The position numbers and the translations under genes were made by a program. 64,000 nt of DNA from Paenibacillus_E allorhizoplanae. Its GTDB lineage: Bacteria; Bacillota; Bacilli; Paenibacillales; NBRC-103111. Location: assembly GCF_927798215.1 (NCBI RefSeq), contig NZ_CAKMMW010000006.1, positions 124,001-188,000 on the forward strand, in the 5' to 3' direction. The notes beneath the pieces were generated by a model that saw only the letters and a program-made list of their open reading frames with translations, searched no databases and had not been told where the DNA came from. Shown here piece by piece: positions 9,118-17,743 of this stretch (position 1 is its first letter; each line of letters opens with the position of its first letter).

Positions 9118-9145
9118 TTGCGTTAAAATCGTGTATATTTATACA
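9118..9145 (+). promoter_or_regulatory. Possible internal promoter and operator before carA
   Basis: The 182-base pyrC-carA gap is the longest in the operon after the leader. TTGCGT at 9118-9123 and TATACA at 9140-9145 (16-base spacing) could be a promoter. The -10 is part of the near-palindrome TGTATATTTATACA at 9132-9145. A small hairpin GCGGTT/AACCGC follows at 9200-9217. An arginine-responsive operator would make sense before carAB, but the match to a known ARG box is loose. Confidence 0.4.
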
Positions 9146-9245
9146 GAAAGATTAATCTTTATGCAAGTCCTTGAATCATTACATGGAAGCATGACATCTG
9201 CGGTTCGTGAGAACCGCCTGACAATAGCGAAGGAGTTGAAAGAAC

Positions 9246-10418
9246 ATGCAGGCAAGATTGTTGCTGGAAGACGGCACTCTTTTTACAGGTAAATCGTTCG
9301 GTAGTGAAGGTGAATCCGTCGGCGAGGTTGTATTCAATACAGGAATGACAGGTTATCAAGAGGTGCTTTCGGACCCTTCATATTGTGGACAAATCGTAAC
9401 AATGACATATCCATTGGTAGGGAACTACGGAGTGATTCGTGATGATTTCGAGTCCGTACGTCCTTTTATCCATGGTTTCGTTGTGCGTGAGCATGAAGAA
9501 ATTCCAAGTAACTGGAGAGCACAATACACGCTAGGCAGCCTGTTGAAAGAATACGGGATCGTAGGAATCAGCGGCATCGATACACGTATGTTGACTCGCA
9601 AACTTCGTCATTATGGCGTTATGAAAAGTATCATCACAACGTCGAATAAATCCGTAGAAGAATTGATGGCAACTCTTAAAAACACACCGCTTATGACGGA
9701 TCAAGTTTCCCGTGTGTCCACGAAAAGTGTATTCGGTGCTCCTGGGCACAAAGAACGTATAGTTCTTGTGGATTTCGGCGCAAAAAGCGGCATCATCCGT
9801 GATCTCAGCAAGCGCGATTGCGATGTTGTGGTTGTTCCACAAAATGCAACAGCTGAACAAATTCGTCGCTTAGCACCAGATGGCGTCTTGCTTTCTAACG
9901 GCCCTGGGGATCCGAAGGATGTTCCACACGCAGTTGAAATGATTAAAGGCTTGCTTGGCGACATTCCATTATTCGGAATTTGCTTGGGGCACCAATTGTT
10001 CGCACTTGCTTGCGGCGCCGATACAGATAAATTGAAATTCGGTCATCGCGGCGGTAACCACCCGGTTAAAGATTTGATCTCCGGACGTTGCTACATTACA
10101 TCGCAAAACCATGGCTACACGGTTAAGGAAGATTCCATCCAAGGAACGAACCTTGAAGTGACACACATTAATAATAACGATCGCACGATCGAAGGCTTAC
10201 GTCATAAGCAATACCCAGCTTTCTCGGTTCAATATCACCCAGAGGCAGCACCTGGACCATTCGACTCCAGCTACCTGTTCGATGATTTCATCTCGCTGAT
10301 TCGTCAGCACAAACTAGATAACCCACAGCAGCCGCGCCAAGCGCAAATGCTTGCTCAGTGGAATGCTTCCACGGCATCGACATCTGTGAAGGAGGAACTG
10401 CAATATGCCAAAAAATAA
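9246..10418 (+). CDS. carA: Carbamoyl-phosphate synthase small (glutaminase) subunit
   Basis: Hydrolyses glutamine and feeds ammonia to the large subunit for carbamoyl phosphate synthesis, used for both pyrimidines and arginine. The 390-residue product has the N-terminal CPSase small-chain domain (LEDGTLFTGKSFG) and a class I glutamine amidotransferase domain with the nucleophile in FGICLGHQLFALACG near 245 and the His/Glu pair in QYHPEAAPGP near 328. AAGGAG lies 10 bases before the ATG. It is a single carA inside the pyr operon, so it may serve both pathways unless an arginine-specific copy exists elsewhere. Confidence 0.95.
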   Translation: MQARLLLEDGTLFTGKSFGSEGESVGEVVFNTGMTGYQEVLSDPSYCGQIVTMTYPLVGNYGVIRDDFESVRPFIHGFVVREHEEIPSNWRAQYTLGSLLKEYGIVGISGIDTRMLTRKLRHYGVMKSIITTSNKSVEELMATLKNTPLMTDQVSRVSTKSVFGAPGHKERIVLVDFGAKSGIIRDLSKRDCDVVVVPQNATAEQIRRLAPDGVLLSNGPGDPKDVPHAVEMIKGLLGDIPLFGICLGHQLFALACGADTDKLKFGHRGGNHPVKDLISGRCYITSQNHGYTVKEDSIQGTNLEVTHINNNDRTIEGLRHKQYPAFSVQYHPEAAPGPFDSSYLFDDFISLIRQHKLDNPQQPRQAQMLAQWNASTASTSVKEELQYAKK

Positions 10419-13400
10419 TACACTCAAAAAGATTCTCGTTATCGGTTCCGGACCGATCGTTATTGGTCAAGCGGCGGAGTTCGACTACGCTGGTACGCAA
10501 GCTTGCCAAGCATTGAAAGAAGAAGGCATGGAAGTCATCCTGATCAACAGCAACCCAGCTACGATCATGACAGATACGAATATGGCTGACAAAGTATATA
10601 TCGAGCCGATCACGCTTGAGTTCGTTACGCAAATCATTCGTCAAGAGCGTCCCGATGGTTTGCTTCCAACTCTAGGTGGACAAACGGGTCTTAATATGGC
10701 AGTTGAACTTGCTCGTGCAGGCGTACTAGAAAGCGAGAACGTTAAGCTTCTAGGAACACAGCTTACTGCGATTGAGAAAGCAGAAGATCGTGACCTTTTC
10801 AGAGACTTGATGAGAGAACTAGAACAGCCAGTACCAGATAGCGTTATCGTAACGACAGTAGCGCAAGCGGTTGATTTTGCTAATGAAATCGGCTTCCCAA
10901 TCATCATTCGTCCTGCTTACACGCTAGGTGGAACAGGCGGCGGTATTTGTAACACGATGGAAGAACTAGTGGAAATCGTTGCTTCCGGTATTCGTTACAG
11001 CCCAATCGGTCAGTGTCTCGTAGAGCGCAGTATCGCGGGTATGAAAGAAGTCGAGTATGAAGTTATGCGTGATGCGAACGACAACTGTATCGTTGTGTGT
11101 AACATGGAGAACTTTGATCCAGTTGGCGTACATACAGGCGACAGTATCGTAGTAGCACCAAGCCAAACATTGTCGGACCGTGAGTACCAAATGCTTCGTT
11201 CCGCTTCCTTGAAAATCATTCGTGCTCTGAACATCGAAGGCGGATGTAACGTTCAATACGCACTTGATCCACATAGCTTCCAATATTATGTTATCGAAGT
11301 TAACCCGCGTGTAAGTCGCTCTTCGGCGCTTGCTTCCAAAGCAACTGGCTATCCAATTGCGAAAATGGCAGCGAAAATTGCGATTGGTTACACACTTGAT
11401 GAACTCGTTAACCCAGTTACAGGTCAAACCTATGCTTGCTTCGAACCAGCACTTGATTACATCGTATCCAAGATTCCACGCTGGCCGTTCGATAAATTTA
11501 CTGCAGCTAACCGTAAGCTAGGCACACAAATGAAAGCGACTGGCGAAGTTATGGCAATTGGACGTACATTTGAAGAGTCCATTCAAAAAGCGATTCGTTC
11601 CCTAGAAATCGGTGTTCACCGCTTGTTCTTGAAAGAAACGGATTTACTAGATAAAGAAACATTAGAGCTGCGTTTGGTAAAACCAGATGACGAGCGTATC
11701 TTCTTACTAGCAGAAGCATTCCGCAGAGGTTATACCGTGGAAACACTGCAAAATTTGACGAAAATTGACTGGTGGTTCTTGAACAAATTAAGTGCACTTA
11801 TTGCGTATGAAAAGGAAATTGCAGCGAAGGATTTGACAGCTGAGCTTATTTTCGAAATTAAGCGTAAAGGCTTCACAGACCGTGCTGTAGCGGAAATTCG
11901 TACATTGGCAGGTTGCTCGACTTTCACGAAAGAAGCAGACGTAAGAACTTTCCGTTTGCAAAACAACATCAAGCCCGTTTACAAAATGGTAGATACCTGT
12001 GCGGCTGAATTCGAAGCTTCAACACCATACTACTACTCCACATATGAGCAAGAAGATGAAGTAACAGAAACGACGAAAGAAAAAGTTGTTGTTCTAGGAT
12101 CGGGTCCAATTCGTATCGGTCAAGGGATTGAGTTCGATTACTCCACCGTTCATGCGGTATGGGCGATTCAAGCGGCTGGTTACGAAGCGGTTATTATCAA
12201 CAATAACCCAGAAACAGTTTCAACAGATTTTAATACATCGGATCGTTTGTACTTCGAACCATTGTTCTTCGAAGATGTTATGAACGTAATTGAGCGTGAG
12301 CAACCAATCGGGGTTATCGTTCAATTCGGTGGCCAAACGGCAATCAACTTGGCAGCACCATTACACAAAGCTGGCGTACGTATCCTAGGTTCTGACCTAG
12401 AAAGTATCGATACAGCGGAAGATCGTAAGAAATTCGAAGCTTTGCTTAGCAAAATTTCGGTAGCTCAACCTCCAGGCGGCACAGTAACATCAGTCGATCA
12501 AGCGGTTGGTACAGCTGCGAAATTCGGATATCCGGTTATCGTTCGTCCTTCCTACGTACTTGGTGGACGCGCAATGGAAATCGTCTACTCCGATGAAGAG
12601 CTTCTGAGCTACATGGAATATGCGGTGAAAATCAACCCTGAGCATCCGGTTCTAATCGATCGATACATGCTTGGTAAAGAGGTAGAGGTTGACGCAATCT
12701 GCGATAGAGAAACAGTTCTGATCCCAGGGATCATGGAACACGTGGAACGCGCAGGGGTTCACTCTGGTGACTCCATTGCGGTCTATCCGCCACAATCCAT
12801 CTCCGATGAGATCAAGCAGCAAATCATCGAGATTACGACGAAAATCGGTTTAGAGCTTAACGTTGTGGGTCTAGTGAACATCCAGTTCGTTATTCATAAC
12901 GATCAAGTGTATGTGATCGAGGTTAACCCGCGTTCTTCCAGAACTGTGCCTTTCTTAAGCAAAGTGACGAACATTCCGATGGCGAACGTGGCAACACGCG
13001 TAATCATGGGTCAATCACTAGCAGATATGGGTTATCAAAGTGGTCTATGGCCAGAAGATAAATACGTATCTGTCAAAGTACCAGTGTTCTCCTTCGCGAA
13101 GCTTCGCCGTGTAGATACAACACTCGGACCTGAAATGAAGTCTACTGGTGAGGTTATGGGTCGTGATGTGAATTTTGCAAAAGCCCTGTACAAAGGTCTC
13201 ATCGGTGCTGGTATGAAGATCCCTGCTGCAGGTTCCGTCGTGGTAACCGTAGCGGATAAAGATAAAGAAGAAGCGATTGAAATCTTGAAAGGCTTCTATC
13301 GCCTAGGTTACAAAATCATTGCAACAGGTGGAACTGCCGAAGCGATTGCTCAAGCAGGACTTCCGGTTACAACCGTCAACAAGCTTAGTGAAGGTTCACC

Positions 13401-13614
13401 AAACATTCTTGACCTCATCCGCAGTGGTGATGCTCAGTTCGTCGTGAACACATTGACTAAGGGCAAAACGCCTGAGCGTGACGGCTTCCGCATTCGTCGT
13501 GAAGCAGTAGAGAACGGTGTAGTATGTATGACATCGCTTGATACTGTAAGAGCGCTAGTGAATATGCTTGAAGCTATCAACTTCTCCTCACGTGCAATGC
13601 CAATACATGTCTAA
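10405..13614 (+). CDS. carB: Carbamoyl-phosphate synthase large subunit
   Basis: Makes carbamoyl phosphate from bicarbonate, ammonia and two ATP. At 1069 residues it is the full-length two-half synthetase: the N-terminal half begins LVIGSGPIVIGQAAEFDYAGT and the second half repeats this as VVLGSGPIRIGQGIEFDYS near 558. Each half has an ATP-grasp domain (IIRPAYTLGGTGGG and IVRPSYVLGGRAM). From about 940 comes the MGS-like allosteric domain (ATGGTAEAI), where UMP or ornithine binds in known enzymes. It overlaps carA by 14 bases, with GGAGG inside the end of carA. Confidence 0.97.
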   Translation: MPKNNTLKKILVIGSGPIVIGQAAEFDYAGTQACQALKEEGMEVILINSNPATIMTDTNMADKVYIEPITLEFVTQIIRQERPDGLLPTLGGQTGLNMAVELARAGVLESENVKLLGTQLTAIEKAEDRDLFRDLMRELEQPVPDSVIVTTVAQAVDFANEIGFPIIIRPAYTLGGTGGGICNTMEELVEIVASGIRYSPIGQCLVERSIAGMKEVEYEVMRDANDNCIVVCNMENFDPVGVHTGDSIVVAPSQTLSDREYQMLRSASLKIIRALNIEGGCNVQYALDPHSFQYYVIEVNPRVSRSSALASKATGYPIAKMAAKIAIGYTLDELVNPVTGQTYACFEPALDYIVSKIPRWPFDKFTAANRKLGTQMKATGEVMAIGRTFEESIQKAIRSLEIGVHRLFLKETDLLDKETLELRLVKPDDERIFLLAEAFRRGYTVETLQNLTKIDWWFLNKLSALIAYEKEIAAKDLTAELIFEIKRKGFTDRAVAEIRTLAGCSTFTKEADVRTFRLQNNIKPVYKMVDTCAAEFEASTPYYYSTYEQEDEVTETTKEKVVVLGSGPIRIGQGIEFDYSTVHAVWAIQAAGYEAVIINNNPETVSTDFNTSDRLYFEPLFFEDVMNVIEREQPIGVIVQFGGQTAINLAAPLHKAGVRILGSDLESIDTAEDRKKFEALLSKISVAQPPGGTVTSVDQAVGTAAKFGYPVIVRPSYVLGGRAMEIVYSDEELLSYMEYAVKINPEHPVLIDRYMLGKEVEVDAICDRETVLIPGIMEHVERAGVHSGDSIAVYPPQSISDEIKQQIIEITTKIGLELNVVGLVNIQFVIHNDQVYVIEVNPRSSRTVPFLSKVTNIPMANVATRVIMGQSLADMGYQSGLWPEDKYVSVKVPVFSFAKLRRVDTTLGPEMKSTGEVMGRDVNFAKALYKGLIGAGMKIPAAGSVVVTVADKDKEEAIEILKGFYRLGYKIIATGGTAEAIAQAGLPVTTVNKLSEGSPNILDLIRSGDAQFVVNTLTKGKTPERDGFRIRREAVENGVVCMTSLDTVRALVNMLEAINFSSRAMPIHV

Positions 13615-13629
13615 AGGATGGTGCCAAAC

Positions 13630-14358
13630 ATGAGTACGTTAACTCGCAACGATGTTACCGGACGCATCATGGTCGCCTTGGACTACGCGAATGCGGCAAG
13701 TGCTGAAGGGCTGCTTAAGCAGCTCGAAGGCATTCCGTGTTATGTAAAGGTAGGAATGCAGCTGTTTTATGCTGCAGGTCCTACCTTTGTCGCGAGTCTG
13801 AAGGATCGCGGCTATAAGGTGTTCCTCGACGTGAAGATGCATGACATTCCGAACACGGTTAAGGGCGGCGCGGAGAGCGTGACGCGCCTTGGGGTTGATG
13901 TGTTCAATGTGCATGCAGCCGGAGGCAAGTACATGATGGAGGCTGCCTTGGAGGGTGTCGACAAGGGGCTAGCTTTAGGGGCAGCACGCCCGATCGTGAT
14001 CGGCGTGACGCAATTGACCAGCACCTCGCAGCAGGTGCTGAATGACGAGATCGGCCTTGCCGGTACAACCGAGCAGGCCGTCATTCGCTATGCCCGCTTG
14101 GCGCATGCCGCGGGGCTTAACGGGGTCGTCGCGTCACCGCTTGAGGTGACGGCGATTAAGGCGGCTTGCGGTGACGGCTTCGTCACCGTGACGCCAGGCA
14201 TCCGCCCGGCGGGGGCCGACATTGGCGACCAGTCGCGCATTATGACGCCGGCTGAGGCGTTCGCGCAGGGGACAGACTATGTCGTGATCGGGCGTCCGAT
14301 CACAGGCGCAGCGGACCCAAGAGCAGCGATTGAAGCGATTATCGATTCAATCGTCTAG
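13630..14358 (+). CDS. pyrF: Orotidine 5'-phosphate decarboxylase
   Basis: Decarboxylates OMP to UMP, the last step of the pathway. The 242-residue TIM barrel has the catalytic DVKMHDIPNTV motif (Asp-x-Lys-x-x-Asp), VTPGIRPAG and the phosphate-binding VIGRPIT near the end. An in-frame ATG at 13618 is possible, but the ribosome binding site AAAGGATGGTG overlaps it and is well spaced for 13630, so I chose the later start. From about 13860 the gene is visibly richer in G+C and in GCG/GCC/CGC codons than carB before it and pyrE after it. Confidence 0.95.
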   Translation: MSTLTRNDVTGRIMVALDYANAASAEGLLKQLEGIPCYVKVGMQLFYAAGPTFVASLKDRGYKVFLDVKMHDIPNTVKGGAESVTRLGVDVFNVHAAGGKYMMEAALEGVDKGLALGAARPIVIGVTQLTSTSQQVLNDEIGLAGTTEQAVIRYARLAHAAGLNGVVASPLEVTAIKAACGDGFVTVTPGIRPAGADIGDQSRIMTPAEAFAQGTDYVVIGRPITGAADPRAAIEAIIDSIV

Positions 14359-14394
14359 GCACTTTATTTTAACATTGAAAGGAACGGTGAGCGT

Positions 14395-15036
14395 ATGAGT
14401 AAGCTCGAAACAATCGCACAGCATATTGCAGCGTCGTTATTAGATATTGAAGCCGTGGCTCTTCGTCCACAGCAACCTTTTACATGGACATCGGGGCTGA
14501 AGTCTCCGATTTATTGTGATAATCGTTTGACCATGTCTCACCCTGCGATCCGTGATGCGATTGCCGATGGCTTCGTTGCTTTGATCAAGGAAAAATTCCC
14601 TGAAGCTGAAGTAGTGGCGGGAACAGCAACAGCTGGAATTCCTCATGCGGCTTGGGTAGCTCAAAAGTTAGGTCTTCCAATGATCTACATTCGCGATAAA
14701 GCGAAAGGTCATGGCAAAGAGAACTTGATTGAAGGTTCCGTGAAACCAGGACAAAAAGTCATCGTTATCGAAGACTTGATTTCCACAGGAGGAAGCTCGC
14801 TGAAAGCAGCTGTTGCCGTGAAAGATGCGGGAGCTGAAGCACTTGGTGTACTAGCCATTTTCTCTTATCAGCTGGATAAAGCAACAGACGCATTCGCGGC
14901 GGCAGAAATGCCACTTCATACACTTTCTAATTACTCAACCTTGCTTGAAGTAGCATTGGAAAAAGGGAAGATCCAGCAAAATGATATGGAGTTACTGCGT
15001 TCTTGGAGAGTTAATCCATCCGCATACGGCGTATAA
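14395..15036 (+). CDS. pyrE: Orotate phosphoribosyltransferase
   Basis: Joins orotate and PRPP to OMP, step five of UMP synthesis. The 213-residue PRTase has the PRPP loop VIVIEDLISTGGSSLKAA near 122-139, TSGLKSPIYCDNR near the N-terminus for orotate contact, and the flexible RDKAKGHGKENLIEG loop. AAAGGA precedes the ATG. It is the last gene of the operon; a strong terminator follows about 160 bases downstream. No dihydroorotate dehydrogenase gene (pyrD/pyrK) lies between carB and pyrF as in Bacillus, so that step must be encoded elsewhere. Confidence 0.95.
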   Translation: MSKLETIAQHIAASLLDIEAVALRPQQPFTWTSGLKSPIYCDNRLTMSHPAIRDAIADGFVALIKEKFPEAEVVAGTATAGIPHAAWVAQKLGLPMIYIRDKAKGHGKENLIEGSVKPGQKVIVIEDLISTGGSSLKAAVAVKDAGAEALGVLAIFSYQLDKATDAFAAAEMPLHTLSNYSTLLEVALEKGKIQQNDMELLRSWRVNPSAYGV

Positions 15037-15193
15037 GAGGTTACTTCAGTGAGGAAAATTGACGAACTGTGTTGAATTCCTCTATACTAGAGTGGTCTTG
15101 CAACAGACTATCAAGATTTTGCGAATACCAAGCAGGTTACCGTACGTTCGGCGCCTCACTTGTGTGCAGATCTTGAAATTGACTTACAAGTAG

Positions 15194-15233
15194 AAGAAGC
15201 TCTACCTTTTCGCAAAGGTGAGCTTCTTTTTTT
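15194..15233 (+). terminator. Terminator of the pyr operon
   Basis: Arms GAAGCTC..ACCTTT and AAAGGT..GAGCTTC (one mismatch, TCGC loop) end in seven T. It also abuts the end of the convergent LysR gene. Confidence 0.88.
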
Positions 15234-16114
15234 CATTCCGCGGATTGTTTCGTCAACAATTGAATGAACGCTTGTAAGGGTTGTGACATCCATTTTTTCG
15301 GATGAAGCACTAGCTGTAAGTCCATGGAAAGTTGGTTATGCGTAAAAGGAAGCTGTGCAAGCTTTCCGATTGCCAGCTCATTCGCTACTGTGATCCGAGG
15401 TAACAAAGCGATGCCTAAGCCGCTCATGACACACTGTTTGATGGCTTCAACATTGCCTAACTCGAAACCGATTTGTAAGGCGACGGCATTGTCTTTAAGT
15501 AATCTTTCAAATTTCCCTCGATAGATACAGCCTTCTTCAGTGACAATAAATTCCGTGTTACCCAGGTCAGCAAGTTGAATATCCGATTGTTGAGTTAATG
15601 GATGATCTAAGGGTGCAACGAAGACGAGTTGTTCTTCTCGGACACTTGTACAAGCGAGCGTGGGATCAGCCGGATATTGATCTAAAAGAAGGCCAATATC
15701 ATAATCTCCTTCTTTGACCTTGGAGAGAATAGAAGCTTCACTATCAGGAAATAGCTGAATATTTAAACCTGGATACAGCTGTTTAAGCTTATGCAAAAAT
15801 GGGGGCAGATAATAGGCTGCTAATGAGTTAATGGTCCCGATGGTCAACGTTCCACTAACTTGATGGGCTATCATTTCCTTAGATTGGTCATAAAGTTCCA
15901 ACAATTGTTGCGCTATTACTAGTAAGCTTTCTCCAGGTGGAGTTAGGCGTAACTGTCGGCCATACCTTTCGAATAAGGGGACACCATATTCACGTTCTAA
16001 CTTTTGAATTTGCATGGTAATGCTCGATTGGGCATACCCTAATTCTTCAGCAGCACGCGTGAAGCTTTTCCTACGGGCAACCTCCCGCAAAGTGCGGAAA
16101 TACGTCAGATCCAT
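15233..16114 (-). CDS. LysR-family transcriptional regulator
   Basis: 293-residue regulator: the N-terminal winged helix-turn-helix runs from FRTLREVARRKSFTRAAEEL through SSITMQIQKLE, followed by a LysR substrate-binding domain (GTINSLAAYYLPPFL, VKEGDYDIGLLLD, GLGIALLPRITV). I chose the ATG at 16114, which has GCGAGG 7 bases upstream; an ATG 15 codons earlier (16159) lacks a binding site. It is divergent from the dapA-like gene with about 120 bases between starts, the standard arrangement for a LysR regulator and its target. The inducer is unknown. Confidence 0.9.
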   Translation of the reverse strand: MDLTYFRTLREVARRKSFTRAAEELGYAQSSITMQIQKLEREYGVPLFERYGRQLRLTPPGESLLVIAQQLLELYDQSKEMIAHQVSGTLTIGTINSLAAYYLPPFLHKLKQLYPGLNIQLFPDSEASILSKVKEGDYDIGLLLDQYPADPTLACTSVREEQLVFVAPLDHPLTQQSDIQLADLGNTEFIVTEEGCIYRGKFERLLKDNAVALQIGFELGNVEAIKQCVMSGLGIALLPRITVANELAIGKLAQLPFTHNQLSMDLQLVLHPKKWMSQPLQAFIQLLTKQSAE

Positions 16115-16235
16115 GAATAGCCTCGCTTCATTATCAATATTTTTGATGAGTTCTATCATTTATTATAGCTAACTGTGATGAAGAGTTCCATGCTAAAGTA
16201 AATGTACAAACAAACGAGGCAGGGAGATGGTTATT

Positions 16236-17111
16236 GTGCTAAAAGAAAAAGACCTACAGGGGTTATATGTACCCATTGTCACACCTTTTGATGAAGAGTT
16301 TGAAGTGGATGCTGCATCCTTTTATAATCAGGCTTATAACTTATTTCAAGATGAAATAGATGGATTGGTTGTCAATGGGACAACGGGAGAATCACCAACG
16401 ATCACGAAAGACGAGCTTGGCGTGTTGTTTGCTACAGCTCAAGCAGCTCGCGACGCTGCTCACGTTGATGTGCCTTTAATCGTTGGAACAGGTACGAACG
16501 ATACGCGTTCAACCGTTCGCAAAACAGCAGAAGCAGGCAAACTTGGTGCAGAAGCTGCATTAGTTGTAGTTCCCTATTACAACAGGCCGAGTCAGCAGGG
16601 GATTATTGAACATTTTCGTCAAGTAGCGGGAGTTGGTGTACCGGTGATCTTGTATGATGTGCCGCATCGCACAGGGGTAACGCTTGAGCTGGATACGGTG
16701 CGAACCATCCTAGATATCGACGGAGTCATCGGGATGAAAGACAGTACGCCTAACACTGGGCTGGTCACAGAATTGACTAGACTGGGCTCTAAACCTGTTC
16801 TGTGTGGTGAGGACACTTTGCTCTATGCAGCTTTGCAATCTGGCGCCAAAGGGGTTATGAGTGCCTCAGCTAATGTGGAGACGGAGAGGTTTGTTTCTTT
16901 TATCCGCAGCTTCGTTAACGGGGCACAGGAGGAGAGTCGAAGAGAGTTCGAAGAGCTCCTTCCGCTTATTCGTCTCCTATTTCAAGAGCCGAATCCAGCT
17001 CCTATTAAATGGCTGCTTCACCAACAAGGCGTCATCGGTTCAGGCGCTTTACGATTGCCACTATTGCCGGTGACAGAGGGATTACAAGCGAGACTAGCGG
17101 TTTATTTGTAA
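16236..17111 (+). CDS. Dihydrodipicolinate synthase family protein (DapA-like aldolase)
   Basis: Member of the class I aldolase family that includes 4-hydroxy-tetrahydrodipicolinate synthase. 291 residues, TIM barrel: VNGTTGESPT near 45-55, VVPYYNRPSQQG near 108 with the conserved Tyr, YDVPHRTG near 136, and IGMKDSTP with the Schiff-base Lys near 165. The Arg in HRTG matches the residue that binds the second substrate in true DapA. GTG at 16236 is 9 bases from AGGGAG; the ATG at 16227 touches the binding site. Pairing with a LysR gene and a Rid-family gene suggests a dedicated catabolic aldolase as an alternative to housekeeping DapA. Confidence 0.82.
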   Translation: MLKEKDLQGLYVPIVTPFDEEFEVDAASFYNQAYNLFQDEIDGLVVNGTTGESPTITKDELGVLFATAQAARDAAHVDVPLIVGTGTNDTRSTVRKTAEAGKLGAEAALVVVPYYNRPSQQGIIEHFRQVAGVGVPVILYDVPHRTGVTLELDTVRTILDIDGVIGMKDSTPNTGLVTELTRLGSKPVLCGEDTLLYAALQSGAKGVMSASANVETERFVSFIRSFVNGAQEESRREFEELLPLIRLLFQEPNPAPIKWLLHQQGVIGSGALRLPLLPVTEGLQARLAVYL

Positions 17112-17132
17112 AATGTAAGGAGCGATTGCGTA

Positions 17133-17525
17133 ATGAATCGAACGAGAGTGTATACAGGCTCACCTTGGGAGCCTGTGGTCGGCTATTGCAGAGCCATTCG
17201 TGTAGGTGATCGAATCGAGGTGGCTGGGACGACAGCCATGAAAGACGGCGAGGTTGTTGGTGTAGGTAATGCGTACGAGCAAGCCCGGTTCATCCTTCAA
17301 ACGATTGAGCAGGCGCTCCAAGAGCTCGGCGCACAGCTTTCTGATGTGGTGCGAACGCGGATGTTCGTGACGGATATTTCTTTATGGGAAGAGTTCGGTA
17401 AAGCGCATGGCGAGTATTTCCGTGATGTGCAGCCCGTTGCGACGATGGTCGAAGTGAAAGCGCTGATTGACCCCCGATTGCTGATTGAGATAGAGGTAGA
17501 AGCGATTGTGTTCCAGGGCGAGTAG
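17133..17525 (+). CDS. Rid/YER057c/UK114 family protein without the RidA arginine
   Basis: 130-residue protein of the RidA superfamily (trimeric, small-molecule binding). RidA itself hydrolyses 2-aminoacrylate and other enamines released by PLP enzymes. Family segments visible: IEVAGTTAMKDGEVVG, QARFILQTIEQALQELGA, RTRMFVTDI and IEIEVEAI. At the place of the catalytic Arg in RidA (PARSCVEV in E. coli) this protein has PVATMVEV, so it is probably of the Rid4-Rid7 type, whose activities are less clear. It lies 21 bases after the aldolase gene, with AAGGAG before its ATG, and is presumably co-transcribed. Confidence 0.85.
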   Translation: MNRTRVYTGSPWEPVVGYCRAIRVGDRIEVAGTTAMKDGEVVGVGNAYEQARFILQTIEQALQELGAQLSDVVRTRMFVTDISLWEEFGKAHGEYFRDVQPVATMVEVKALIDPRLLIEIEVEAIVFQGE

Positions 17526-17661
17526 AGAGTGGCAGTGTGTGATCAATGAATGGTGAGTAGAGTAGATTAGAGTCAGTCTGTAGCGAAAGCGGATAGATGA
17601 ATTTCTTCCATCTAAATGAAGTGGAGCTTCAGATATACCCCTTGTTACCCAAACGATCAAC

Positions 17662-17728
17662 AAAAAAGCGCCACAACTCACTATGTCGCGAACTTGATTT
17701 CGCGAGTAGGGAGGCGTAGCGCTTTTTA
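17662..17728. terminator. Large bidirectional terminator hairpin
   Basis: Arms AAAAAAGCGC at 17662-17671 and GCGCTTTTT at 17719-17727 enclose an inner perfect inverted repeat TCGCGAA/TTCGCGA at 17686-17707. It separates the convergent Rid and acetyltransferase genes and can serve both strands. Confidence 0.8.
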
Positions 17729-17743
17729 TTTTACAAGTGTCGA

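Noticed and set aside
9101..9292. 63-residue open frame before and into carA, as an arginine-type leader peptide
   Set aside because: It overlaps the carA start in another frame, has no binding site and no run of regulatory codons. The region is better read as promoter/operator.
10966..11427. 153-residue open frame on the minus strand inside carB
   Set aside because: Antisense shadow of an essential enzyme; no start signal and no protein-like motifs. The same holds for the frames at 23024-23431, 8568-9032 and 4792-5247.
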